A DNA stretch of 9,253 nucleotides from Actinomycetes bacterium (GCA_021816565.1 JAKAXN010000172.1:1-9253); one strand, 5' to 3'. Positions 1-5,956 are shown, counted from the stretch's first letter. Numbers and translations are program-made. The notes: generated by a model from the sequence alone, not told the origin.

Positions 1-36
1 GCGTGTGATCGACGGGGCCGGAGCGACCGGCAGGGG

Positions 37-42
37 TAGGAT
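37..42 (+). promoter_or_regulatory. Candidate -10 box (TAGGAT) of a leaderless promoter
   Basis: TAGGAT matches the actinobacterial TANNNT -10 pattern and ends 6 nt before the GTG at 49, so transcription would begin at or next to the start codon. No Shine-Dalgarno sequence lies in between. No convincing -35 box is visible in the short upstream sequence. Confidence 0.5.
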
Positions 43-48
43 CAGCCG

Positions 49-699
49 GTGACGACAGAATCGCACAATCCGCTCGACGCGGCGCTGGACCTGTTCGTGT
101 TCGTCCCGGTGGGCCTGGCCATCACCGCCGCCGAGGAGCTGCCGAAGCTGGCGGCCAAGGGCCGGTCCCGGGTCACCACGCAGCTGACCATGGCCCGGGT
201 GGTCGGCCAGTTCGCCGTGGCCAGCGGGCGGTCGATGATCGAGTCACGGCTGACCCCGGCGCCCACCCCGCCGGCGCCCGCCGCCCGCCCGCAGGGCCGC
301 CCGGCCGCTTCCCCGGCGCCGGCGCGCCCCGAGGTCTCCTACGAGGAGTTGCTGGGGCGTCAGACCAACGGCTCGTTGCGCCCCCCGCTGCGCAGCGTGG
401 ACGGCGGGTCCCCGGCCCCGGAGGATGCCGCCGGCGCCGGCGAAGAGACCCGCCGGGAGTCCAACGGCGCCATCACCGCCTCGGTGAGCGGGGACCCGGG
501 GTCGGCCCGGCCGGCCGGGCCCCGGCCCGACCCGTCCGCTCTGGCCATCCCCGGCTACGACTCCCTGTCGGCGTCGCAGGTCGTCCAGCGCCTGGCCGGT
601 CTGTCCCAGGATGAGCTGGCGGCGGTGGGGGCCTACGAGCGGGCCCACCGGGGGCGGCGGACCATCCTCAACCGGGTCAGCCAGCTCCAGGGCCAGTAG
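49..699 (+). CDS. Hypothetical bipartite protein with conserved C-terminal helical module
   Basis: A 216-residue protein with no assigned function. Residues 1-68 form an amphipathic, partly hydrophobic helical region (LFVFVPVGLAITAAEELPKL at about 15-34) resembling the N-termini of actinobacterial proteins sometimes annotated as lipid-droplet or surface associated. Residues 69-165 are a low-complexity Pro/Ala/Gly linker, probably disordered. Residues 166-214 form a compact module (IPGYDSLSASQVV, then LSQDELAAVGAYERAHRGRR) that I recall as the end of many actinobacterial hypothetical proteins; it is probably a helical hairpin. The GTG start is chosen because a -10-like box lies just upstream and the N-terminal pattern begins there. 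The GNAT gene follows after 41 bases, so the two are probably co-transcribed. The coding call is firm; the lipid-droplet or membrane link is only a resemblance. Confidence 0.85.
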   Translation: MTTESHNPLDAALDLFVFVPVGLAITAAEELPKLAAKGRSRVTTQLTMARVVGQFAVASGRSMIESRLTPAPTPPAPAARPQGRPAASPAPARPEVSYEELLGRQTNGSLRPPLRSVDGGSPAPEDAAGAGEETRRESNGAITASVSGDPGSARPAGPRPDPSALAIPGYDSLSASQVVQRLAGLSQDELAAVGAYERAHRGRRTILNRVSQLQGQ

Positions 700-740
700 C
701 GGCGCCAGGTGACGGGCCGGAGCCGACGGGACTAGCAGGA

Positions 741-1223
741 GTGGAGACGGCCCGGCCGGCCACCCCAGCGGACGTCGAGACCCTGGCCCGGATGTGGGAG
801 CGGGCGGTGGCGGAGCTGGACGGCCAGCGGGGTGGCTCCCTGCTGGCCGGGGCCCTGACCCGCATCGACCTGGAGGGGTACCTGGGCGACGCGGTGTCGG
901 ACCCCGACCGGGTCCTCGTGCTGGGCTTCATCGATCACGTGGCGGTGGGCCTGGCGTCGGGTTTCATCGACCGGCTGAGGCGGGAGCCGGTCGCGACCCT
1001 CGAGCTCATCTACACCGATCCGCTGGCCCGCCAGGTGGGGGTCGGTGAAGCCATGCTCGACGTGGTGAGCACCTGGAGCCGGGAGCAGGGGGTGGCCGGC
1101 GTGGACGCCCCGGCGCTGCCGGGCAACCGGGCGGCCAAGGCGTTCTTCGAGACCCACGGGTTCCAGGCCCGCCTGCTGATCATGCACCGCCCGGGCGGCG
1201 CAGCCGGGGCGGGGGATGGCTGA
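741..1223 (+). CDS. GNAT-family N-acetyltransferase
   Basis: A 160-residue member of the GCN5-related acetyltransferases, which move an acetyl group from acetyl-CoA to an amine. It opens with the typical first strand (RPATPADVETLARMWERA). Motif A, the pyrophosphate-binding loop, is seen as ELIYTDPLARQVGVGEAML, with the Q/RxxGxG signature RQVGVG at 97-102. Motif B follows as GNRAAKAFFETHGF at about 128-141. The length is normal for a one-domain GNAT. The substrate cannot be read from sequence; small molecules, antibiotics or protein N-termini are all possible. The GTG start has a weak AGGA just before it. The end overlaps the Nudix gene by 8 nt, which points to translational coupling in one operon with both neighbours. 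Confidence 0.92.
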   Translation: METARPATPADVETLARMWERAVAELDGQRGGSLLAGALTRIDLEGYLGDAVSDPDRVLVLGFIDHVAVGLASGFIDRLRREPVATLELIYTDPLARQVGVGEAMLDVVSTWSREQGVAGVDAPALPGNRAAKAFFETHGFQARLLIMHRPGGAAGAGDG

Positions 1224-1641
1224 GGGGGACCCCGGCGCCCACCGGCCCGAGGTTTGCGTGGGAGCGGTCGCCGTGCTCGACGAGAGCATCCTGCTCATCC
1301 GTCGGGGCCGGGGGCCGGCGCAGGGAACGTGGTCGGTCCCCGGCGGCCGGGTGGAGGTGGGGGAGACCCTGGCCGAGGCCGTGGTGCGCGAGCTGCAGGA
1401 GGAGACCGGCCTGAGCGGCGTGTGCGAGTCCCTGCTCGGGTGGGCCGAGCTCATCGACGAGGACCACCACTACGTCATCCTCGACTTCACCGTCACCGTC
1501 CTCGACGCCGACGACCCCGTGGCCGGCGATGACGCGGCCGAGGCCCGGTGGGTGCCGCTATTCGAGGTGGCGGAGCTGCGCCTGGCCGACGGCCTGGCCG
1601 AGTTCCTCCACGACCACGGGATCCTGGAAGCGTTCAGCTGA
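1216..1641 (+). CDS. Nudix hydrolase (MutT-like)
   Basis: A 141-residue Nudix protein, a family that hydrolyses nucleoside diphosphates linked to another group X, with a divalent metal. The Nudix box is perfect: G44-x5-E50-x7-R58-E-L-x-E62-E63-x-G65-L, with the metal-binding glutamates at 59, 62 and 63. It is preceded by the usual LLIRRGRGPAQGTWSVPGG lead-in, which resembles ADP-ribose pyrophosphatase and MutT-like sanitation enzymes. The real substrate (ADP-ribose, oxidised nucleotides or another compound) is not decided by what can be seen. The ATG overlaps the end of the acetyltransferase gene by 8 nt, and a G-rich run just upstream can act as ribosome-binding site. It is the last gene of the unit and is followed at once by a strong hairpin. 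Confidence 0.95.
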   Translation: MAEGDPGAHRPEVCVGAVAVLDESILLIRRGRGPAQGTWSVPGGRVEVGETLAEAVVRELQEETGLSGVCESLLGWAELIDEDHHYVILDFTVTVLDADDPVAGDDAAEARWVPLFEVAELRLADGLAEFLHDHGILEAFS

Positions 1642-1644
1642 CCC

Positions 1645-1683
1645 GGCCGGGGCCCTCTCCGGCACTCCGGAGGGGCCCCGGCC
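1645..1683. terminator. Bidirectional hairpin terminator between convergent genes
   Basis: Arms at 1645-1662 and 1667-1683 pair over about 17 bp with a single bulged base and a 4-nt loop (cact). The hairpin fills the 49-base gap between the Nudix gene and the convergent 563-residue gene. There is no T-run on either side, which is common in actinobacterial intrinsic terminators. It can serve both strands. Confidence 0.75.
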
Positions 1684-1690
1684 CGGCTGA

Positions 1691-3382
1691 CTACTCGGCG
1701 CTCGGCTGCTCCCCGGCGGCCGGCTGGTCACCGGCGGCCGGAGCCGGGCTCGGCTGGTCACCGGCGGCCGGCTCCTCGGGCTGGCCCCCGTCCGGGGCAG
1801 CCCCCGAGGCCTCCGGTGCCGCGGAGGCGGTCTCGGGCTGGGTCTGAGGCTCGGCGTCGGGCTGGGCCACCGCCGCCTCGGGCTGGGTCTGAGGCTCGGG
1901 CTGGGGCTGAGGCTCGGGCTGGGGCTGAGGCTCGGCGATCTCCGCCTCCGGCGGGGAAGCGGGTGCCTCGGCCCCGGCTCCCTGGCCGGTGGGGGCTGCG
2001 TCGCCCTCCGGCCGGCCGGGTCGGCCACCGGCCCGGCCGGCCGGGCGGCCGCCGGCTTCGCCCCGGCGCCGGCCGGGCAGGGGAGCGGGGGGCGGGGGGA
2101 TGGTCACGCCGAGCATCTTGGCCAGCGCCGGGATCGACCCCGACAGCTGGTGGGCCGTCCGCTTGAGCTCGGGCGGCGCCTCGGCCGGCAGGCCGCTCGG
2201 GGTGACCGAGCGGCGGATCGGGGACTCGGCCACCGCCTCCAGCAGGGCGGCCCACAGCTCCGGTGAGGTCTCGGCCGACAGGGTGGCGCTGGCGGCCTCC
2301 GTCAAGCGGGTCGCCAGATCCGGGTCGAGCCGGGCCGAAGGGTCGGGGGCCTTGCCCGACAGGCGCACCGCCCGCACCACCCGGCCGGCGTCCAACTGGG
2401 CGGTGATGTCGGCGGCCCAGGTCTCGTGCAGCTTGGCGACCCGCCGCTCCAGGCCCTCCCGCAGTTGGGCCCCGAGGGCCCTGGTCTCGTCATCGCGGGC
2501 CAGGTCGGCGCCCGCCACCACCGAGCGCAGGTCCCGCAGGGAGATGCTGTCCATCTCGGCCGCCGCGGCCTCGGCCCGGTCCCGCCATTCAGCGGCCCGC
2601 AGGCGGGGGAGAAGCGACTCGGCCAGGGCCAGCAGTTCGTCGGAGTTGGGGACCGGCCGGCCCTCGGCCTGGGCTTTCTCCCGCTCGAGGTGCAGCGCCG
2701 TGCGCACCGCCGGAATGCCGCCGCGCAGAAGCTGCTCGGCGATGGGCTGCTGCTCGGGCGGCAGCGAGTCCATGACGGCCTTGCGGTGGGCCGAGCCGGG
2801 GCTGAGCCGCCGACCTCGGGTCCGCTCGCTGGTCGAGGTGGTGCGCGCCGGGCGCCTCTCCCGATCCGCTCCGGCGCCGGGCCGACCCGGACGGGCACCC
2901 TCGCCGCGCCGGCCGGAGCCCTCGCGGCCGGGCTCGGCCCGACGCTCGCTCCGGCCGCCGGGCGCACCGGCTCCGGGACCGCGTTCCTGCCGGCCACCTT
3001 CGGGGCGGCCCCCGTCGCGCGGGCGGGGCGGCCGGCCCCGGTCGCTGCGGTCGCGGTCGGTGCGGTCCCGGCGGCCCGAGCGGCGCTCGCCCCGGCCCAC
3101 CAGCTGGGTGGTTACCCCCGGGCCCTCAGGGCGGCCCGGTCCCACCACCTCGATCCGCTGAGGCTCGGTGCGGCTGTCGGTCTTCGGGGCGGTCACCGAG
3201 ATGATGACTATGCCCTCCAGCGCGAAGTCCGCCTCGGCCTTGAGGACGTCCCCGGCCTTGGCGCCCTCGTACAGCAGAGCCCCGTCGAGCACGCCCTTCG
3301 GCTCACGAGCCCCGGCCGCACGCCACGTCCAGGTGCCGTCGGGGCGCGCGCTAGTCAGTTCTATTTCGATTCTGCGGGGCAC
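1691..3382 (-). CDS. Large multi-region hypothetical protein with beta-rich N-terminus and disordered linkers
   Basis: A 563-residue protein whose family I cannot name. Residues 1-80 alternate beta-strand-like segments ([37 protein letters not shown]), possibly an OB-fold or related barrel. Residues 82-200 are an Arg/Gly/Asp/Pro-rich linker of the RGG kind often seen in RNA- or DNA-binding proteins. Residues 200-430 are helical and charged ([20 protein letters not shown] at about 210-229, then a probable coiled stretch at 232-340). Residues 431-563 are low complexity, with Gly/Arg first and then Gln-Pro-Glu repeats. The GTG start is supported by a TAGCGT box 8 nt upstream. I infer a cytoplasmic nucleic-acid-associated role from the beta domain plus RGG linker; nothing catalytic is seen. 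No membrane segment or signal peptide is present. The protein-like N-terminus and ordered middle show this strand is the coding one despite long open frames opposite. Confidence 0.85.
   Translation of the reverse strand: MPRRIEIELTSARPDGTWTWRAAGAREPKGVLDGALLYEGAKAGDVLKAEADFALEGIVIISVTAPKTDSRTEPQRIEVVGPGRPEGPGVTTQLVGRGERRSGRRDRTDRDRSDRGRPPRPRDGGRPEGGRQERGPGAGAPGGRSERRAEPGREGSGRRGEGARPGRPGAGADRERRPARTTSTSERTRGRRLSPGSAHRKAVMDSLPPEQQPIAEQLLRGGIPAVRTALHLEREKAQAEGRPVPNSDELLALAESLLPRLRAAEWRDRAEAAAAEMDSISLRDLRSVVAGADLARDDETRALGAQLREGLERRVAKLHETWAADITAQLDAGRVVRAVRLSGKAPDPSARLDPDLATRLTEAASATLSAETSPELWAALLEAVAESPIRRSVTPSGLPAEAPPELKRTAHQLSGSIPALAKMLGVTIPPPPAPLPGRRRGEAGGRPAGRAGGRPGRPEGDAAPTGQGAGAEAPASPPEAEIAEPQPQPEPQPQPEPQTQPEAAVAQPDAEPQTQPETASAAPEASGAAPDGGQPEEPAAGDQPSPAPAAGDQPAAGEQPSAE
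1721..1771 (-). repeat. Two 21-bp direct repeats in the 3' end of the 563-residue gene
   Basis: Identical 21-bp copies lie at 1721-1741 and 1751-1771, offset by 30 bp (10 codons). They encode the repeated AAGDQP segment near the C-terminus. This is in-frame low-complexity duplication, not a mobile element. Confidence 0.8.
1832..1930 (-). repeat. 18-bp coding repeats encoding a Gln/Pro/Glu tail
   Basis: Four copies of an 18-bp unit (ctcgggctgggKctgagg on the plus strand, K = t or g) lie at 1832-1849, 1877-1894, 1895-1912 and 1913-1930. The last three are exact tandem neighbours. They encode PQTQPE or PQPQPE units. The 6-codon period keeps frame, so copy number can change without breaking the gene. 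Confidence 0.88.
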
Positions 3383-3390
3383 AGCCCCCT

Positions 3391-3396
3391 ACGCTA
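3391..3396 (-). promoter_or_regulatory. Candidate -10 box (TAGCGT), leaderless start of the 563-residue gene
   Basis: Read on the minus strand, TAGCGT is followed by 8 nt (agggggct) and then the GTG at 3382. The purine run could also be read as a ribosome-binding site, but only about 2 nt would separate it from the start, so a leaderless transcript is at least as likely. It lies in the 71-base divergent gap shared with the hydrolase gene. Confidence 0.45.
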
Positions 3397-3440
3397 CCGG
3401 AGGGAAGACCCACCTGTACCACCCGGAGACGGGCCGCCGG

Positions 3441-3446
3441 TACCCT
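3441..3446 (+). promoter_or_regulatory. Candidate -10 box (TACCCT), leaderless start of the hydrolase gene
   Basis: TACCCT ends 7 nt before the ATG at 3454, so the transcript would start at or within a base of the ATG. No good -35 box is seen at the expected distance. Confidence 0.5.
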
Positions 3447-3453
3447 GCCGGGG

Positions 3454-4134
3454 ATGGCAGCAGAACCGGTTCTTCTCATCCACGGGTTCGCCTCTTCGTT
3501 CGAGCGCAACTGGAGGGAGCCCGGCTGGGTCGACGTCCTGGGTGAGGAGGGCCACGAGGTCAGAGGCGTGGACCTGCTGGGCCACGGCGACGCCCCCAAG
3601 CCCACCGACCCGGAGGCCTACCGGGACCTGGACCGCTGCATCGAGCAGGTGCTGCCCGGGGAGGGCCGGGTGGACGCCGTCGGCTTCAGCCTGGGCGGCC
3701 AGCTGCTGCTGCGGGTGGCCGCCCGGTCCCCGCAGCGTTTCCGGCGCATCGCCGTGGGCGGCGTGGGTGACAACATCTTCCGCCCGAGCGGCTCCGAGGA
3801 CGCGGCGCGGGCGGTCGAGACCGGCCGGGCGGGGGAGTCCGACCACGAGGCCTCCGGCGCCTTCGCCCGCTTCGCCCAGGCGCCGGGCAACGACCCGGCG
3901 GCCCTGGCGGCCTGCCTGCGCCGGCCCCACGAGCCGGTCCGGGCCGCCGAGCTGGCCGGGGTGACGGTGCCGGTGCTGGTCGTCCTGGGCGACCGGGACT
4001 TCGTCGGGCCGGCTGAGCAGCTGATGGCCGCCCTGCCCGATGCCCGGCTGGTGACCCTGGCCGGGGCCGACCATTTCGGCACCCCGAAGGACTTCCGGTT
4101 CCTGGACGCGGTGGTGGAGTTCCTGAGGGACTGA
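3454..4134 (+). CDS. Alpha/beta-fold hydrolase
   Basis: A 226-residue alpha/beta hydrolase. The first strand and oxyanion region read PVLLIHGFASS (HG at 10-11). The nucleophile elbow is GFSLGG with Ser79. The acid is probably Asp180 in VLGDRDFVGP, and the base is His207 in AGADHFGTP, so the full Ser-Asp-His triad is present in order. The cap segment is short and in the middle (about 110-165). There is no signal peptide, so it acts in the cytoplasm. The family covers esterases, C-C hydrolases, haloperoxidases and thioesterases, and the substrate cannot be told here. The ATG is fixed by the start of the first strand and by the -10 box just upstream. The small basic gene follows after 14 bases and has its own promoter-like box. 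Confidence 0.93.
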   Translation: MAAEPVLLIHGFASSFERNWREPGWVDVLGEEGHEVRGVDLLGHGDAPKPTDPEAYRDLDRCIEQVLPGEGRVDAVGFSLGGQLLLRVAARSPQRFRRIAVGGVGDNIFRPSGSEDAARAVETGRAGESDHEASGAFARFAQAPGNDPAALAACLRRPHEPVRAAELAGVTVPVLVVLGDRDFVGPAEQLMAALPDARLVTLAGADHFGTPKDFRFLDAVVEFLRD

Positions 4135-4135
4135 C

Positions 4136-4141
4136 TATCCT
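4136..4141 (+). promoter_or_regulatory. Candidate -10 box (TATCCT), leaderless start of the small basic gene
   Basis: TATCCT begins directly after the stop codon of the hydrolase gene and ends 7 nt before the ATG at 4149. It is the closest -10 match among the leaderless candidates in the window. The 7 nt in between hold no ribosome-binding site. Confidence 0.55.
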
Positions 4142-4148
4142 CGCCCGG

Positions 4149-4265
4149 ATGGGCCGAGGAGCACGTTCAACCGTCCGCTGGAAGCACGACCGGATCCGCC
4201 GCAAGAAGGCCCGGGACAAGAGGGCGCAGGAGACCCGCGCCGCCAGCCGCAAGACGGCCGGCTGA
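4149..4265 (+). CDS. 38-residue highly basic protein, possibly ribosomal (eL41/bS22-like)
   Basis: A tiny protein beginning MGRGARSTVRWKHDRIRRKK and ending in a Lys/Arg/Ala-rich helix. About 16 of its 38 residues are Arg or Lys. The core WKHDRIRRKK lines up by eye with the tryptophan-Arg-rich core of eL41 (WRKKRMRRLK), a 25-residue protein at the intersubunit bridge of archaeal and eukaryotic ribosomes. Mycobacterial bS22 and mitochondrial mS38 occupy a related site. I therefore infer a ribosomal or rRNA-binding role; the family match is not proven. Support for a real gene: a TATCCT box exactly 7 nt upstream, fit between the hydrolase stop and a strong terminator hairpin, and a composition that is unlikely by chance. 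Bacterial bTHX is an alternative, but the pattern fits less well. Confidence 0.78.
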   Translation: MGRGARSTVRWKHDRIRRKKARDKRAQETRAASRKTAG

Positions 4266-4280
4266 GACCACCGGTGTGAC

Positions 4281-4314
4281 GGTCGGCACCGGCCCCCGCC
4301 GGCCGGCGCCGACC
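4281..4314. terminator. Bidirectional hairpin terminator
   Basis: Arms GGTCGGCACCGGC (4281-4293) and GCCGGCGCCGACC (4302-4314) pair over 13 bp with one mismatch and an 8-nt loop. It sits between the convergent ends of the small basic gene and the diiron gene, 10 bases from the latter's stop. No T-run follows. Confidence 0.75.
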
Positions 4315-4324
4315 CCGCCCGCAG

Positions 4325-5425
4325 CTACAGGGCCGTTCCGAGCTGCAGGCGCTCGTACTCCGCGCCGGTGTCCTCCCAGTCCTCGAACTCGAGGACCCCG
4401 AGCTCGCCGAAGCGCTGGCGCAGCCAGCCGTCGCCGGCGTCGAGCAGGCCCAGCTTCTTGAGGTTGGGGACGATCTTGGAGAACAGCACCCGGCGGAACT
4501 CGAGCTGCACCGGGTTGTGCAGCATCACCTCGCAGCACTCCTTGACCGGCATGCCCATGGCCTCCCAGACCTCCTGGCTCAAGAACCGGTCCCGCATGCG
4601 GATGGCCGCCTCGTAGCAGAACTCCTGGCGTTCCCGGACCTCGGCCGCGCTGAGGTCACGGTAGGCCTCCTTCAAGGAGATGACCCCGAACGCCACGTGG
4701 CGGGCCTCGTCGGACATGACGTAGCGGGTGATCTGCTTCAGCAGCGGATCCGGGCTGAACTGGTACTGGAACCCGAAGGCCGCCAGGGCCAGGCCCTCGA
4801 CCATGATCTGCATACCCAGGTAGGTGAAATCCCAGCGGGGATCAGCCAGGACCGCGTCGAGCAGCTCCCTCAGGTGGACGTTGACGGGAAACTCCCACTC
4901 GAGCTTCTCCCTCAGGTACTTGGCGTAGACCTCGACGTGACGGGCCTCGTCCATCACCTGGGTGGCCGCGTAGTACTTGGCGTCGATCCACGGAACGGCG
5001 TCGACGATCTTGGCCGTGCACAGCAGAGCGCCCTGCTCGCCGTGCATGAACTGGCTCAGCGTCCACGCCATGGACGCGTGGCCCAGAGTGGCCCGTTCCT
5101 CGGCGTTGAGCTTCCCGAAGGGGCCCTCGTCGGTGGCGCCCATGGTGTTGAGCGGGTTCTGGGGGTCGCGGGCGCAGTCGATCTGACCGCCGATGGACCA
5201 GTCGATGTCGGTCTCGGCGTTCCACTGGGACGTCTTGGCCTTCTCGTAGAGCTTGTTGAGCTGCTGGCGCCGGCCCTTCTCGTAGTCCCAGGTGAAGAGC
5301 GAGTCGAACGTCGTTCCGACCTCCCGGATGAGCGCCTGCTTCTCGCTGGTGGAGACGGTCCGGGCCAGCTCCTCGATGTCGCCGCTGCGCAGGTCGGCTT
5401 CGGGGCCGGTGGTCGTGTCGGTCAT
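4325..5425 (-). CDS. Ferritin-like diiron protein (R2/AurF-like oxygenase candidate)
   Basis: A 366-residue ferritin-like protein with a complete set of six carboxylate/His diiron ligands: Glu130 (FMHGEQGAL), Glu160 and His163 (MDEARHVEVY), Glu210 (IMVEGLALA), Glu240 and His243 (SDEARHVAFG). The two halves are spaced alike (E-x29-ExxH twice), as in four-helix-bundle diiron oxidases such as acyl-ACP desaturases, AurF-type N-oxygenases and R2-like proteins. About 110 N-terminal residues precede the bundle, including a conserved-looking TDIDWSIGGQID, and about 110 follow it. It could be an oxygenase, desaturase or oxidase; the substrate and redox partner are unknown and no partner is encoded nearby. 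ATG 5425 is chosen over the upstream in-frame TTG (5458) because a GGGGGG ribosome-binding site and a good promoter place the start there; the TTG would overlap the promoter. Confidence 0.92.
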   Translation of the reverse strand: MTDTTTGPEADLRSGDIEELARTVSTSEKQALIREVGTTFDSLFTWDYEKGRRQQLNKLYEKAKTSQWNAETDIDWSIGGQIDCARDPQNPLNTMGATDEGPFGKLNAEERATLGHASMAWTLSQFMHGEQGALLCTAKIVDAVPWIDAKYYAATQVMDEARHVEVYAKYLREKLEWEFPVNVHLRELLDAVLADPRWDFTYLGMQIMVEGLALAAFGFQYQFSPDPLLKQITRYVMSDEARHVAFGVISLKEAYRDLSAAEVRERQEFCYEAAIRMRDRFLSQEVWEAMGMPVKECCEVMLHNPVQLEFRRVLFSKIVPNLKKLGLLDAGDGWLRQRFGELGVLEFEDWEDTGAEYERLQLGTAL

Positions 5426-5432
5426 GGTGAAA

Positions 5433-5438
5433 CCCCCC
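5433..5438 (-). promoter_or_regulatory. Ribosome-binding site of the diiron gene
   Basis: GGGGGG on the minus strand, 7 nt before the ATG at 5425. It decides the start in favour of this ATG, and it contrasts with the leaderless pattern of most genes in the window. Confidence 0.6.
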
Positions 5439-5457
5439 GTGTAAGTGATCAGTGTCA

Positions 5458-5486
5458 AGTATCGGCCCCCGGCGGGGCGCGGTCAA
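5458..5486 (-). promoter_or_regulatory. Promoter of the diiron gene: TTGACC-N17-GATACT
   Basis: On the minus strand TTGACC (5486-5481) is followed by exactly 17 bases and then GATACT (5463-5458). This is a housekeeping sigma-70-type arrangement and the only convincing -35/-10 pair in the window. Transcription would start near 5450, leaving a leader of about 25 nt that carries the GGGGGG site. A second TTGACA at 5458-5453 has no -10 partner at normal distance. GTGATCAG, with palindromic core TGATCA (5446-5451), lies on the predicted start point. Confidence 0.65.
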
Positions 5487-5527
5487 TGGAGAGCAGGACC
5501 GCCGGCCGCCCTCACCGGCCGTACTGA

Positions 5528-5555
5528 ATTACGGATAACTGTGATTATCCGGAAT
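5528..5555. promoter_or_regulatory. AT-rich dyad, candidate operator or terminator
   Basis: Arms ATTACGGATAA (5528-5538) and TTATCCGGAAT (5545-5555) are inverted repeats over 11 bp with one mismatch and a 6-nt spacer (ctgtga). The core CGGATAA/TTATCCG is perfect. It lies in an unusually AT-rich patch about 90 bp upstream of the predicted start point of the diiron gene, where an activator site is expected. It could instead act as a terminator for the zinc-ribbon gene, which ends 29 bases away on the same strand, but no T-run follows the stem. Confidence 0.6.
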
Positions 5556-5583
5556 ATAGAGCGACCGGCCCCCCGGCCGAGGG

Positions 5584-5949
5584 TCACAACCGCCCCTGCC
5601 GGGACAGGTCGGCCAGCGGCCGGGCGGCATCGAGCAGCCAGTCCAGGGCCCTCCTCACGTCGGACTCGTCGTGCTCGCCCGCCAGGTCCCCGTCCACGTC
5701 CTCCACGGCGCAGGCCAGCACGTACACCAGGTCGTCCAGCCGGCTCAGTTCCCGGCGGGCCACGACCACCTCGGTCTCGGCCAGGCCCAGCTCCCGGGCC
5801 CGGCGGCGGGCCTCGAAGTGGCGCTGCCGGCACGACCGCCGGCAGTACAGCCGGGGCCGACCCGCCGTCGCCGTCGGCACCTCGAAGCGCCGGCCACACC
5901 ATGAGCACCTCCGCTCCCCGGGCCCACCCGACTTCCGCAGTTCCGTCAC
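5584..5949 (-). CDS. Small zinc-ribbon protein (CxxC...CxxxC)
   Basis: A 121-residue protein of a type I recognise as common in actinobacteria but without an assigned function. Four cysteines form a likely zinc site: C15-x2-C18 (CSWCGRRF) and C36-x3-C40 (YCRRSCRQRHFEARRRA), 17 residues apart. A very basic helix follows directly and could bind nucleic acid. Residues 59-121 are acidic and helical (RRELSRLDDLVYVLACAVED, then DVRRALDWLLDAARPLADL). I infer a DNA- or RNA-binding or protein-bridging role. The GTG at 5949 is chosen because a TAGATT box ends 7 nt before it and the conserved region begins soon after; in-frame upstream starts, including the ATG at 5973, would lie across or upstream of that promoter. 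It is divergent from the universal stress gene and faces the same way as the diiron gene. Confidence 0.85.
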   Translation of the reverse strand: MTELRKSGGPGERRCSWCGRRFEVPTATAGRPRLYCRRSCRQRHFEARRRARELGLAETEVVVARRELSRLDDLVYVLACAVEDVDGDLAGEHDESDVRRALDWLLDAARPLADLSRQGRL

Positions 5950-5956
5950 AGTGACG
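5944..5956. promoter_or_regulatory. Perfect palindrome on the start of the zinc-ribbon gene
   Basis: CGTCAC-A-GTGACG is a perfect 6+1+6 palindrome. It abuts the TAGATT -10 box (5957-5962) and covers the predicted transcription start and the GTG codon (5949-5947). A protein bound here would block initiation, so it is a good operator candidate, possibly for autoregulation. Confidence 0.5.

Noticed and set aside
732..1454. 240-codon minus-strand open frame across the acetyltransferase and Nudix genes
   Set aside because: Both plus-strand genes carry intact family motifs; the opposite frame is low-complexity and has no plausible start signal.
1832..1930. Regular repeats resembling a CRISPR array
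   Set aside because: Units are 18 bp, mostly tandem without unique spacers, in frame and coding for a QPE tail.
1989..3964. Long plus-strand open frames (1989-3161 and 2426-3964) opposite the 563-residue gene
   Set aside because: Their translations are Arg/Pro/Ala/Ser-rich with no recognisable fold, they run through the divergent promoter gap and into the hydrolase gene in another frame, and GC-rich DNA gives such frames by lack of stop codons. The minus strand has a sensible N-terminal domain and start.
5426..5458. Upstream TTG start for the diiron gene adding 11 residues
   Set aside because: The TTG overlaps the predicted -10 box and the extra residues are unlike the family; the ATG at 5425 has a ribosome-binding site.
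4517..5527. 336-codon plus-strand open frame opposite the diiron gene
   Set aside because: The minus strand encodes a protein with all six diiron ligands. The plus frame is a Leu/Val/Gly/Asp mirror of it and crosses the promoter region.
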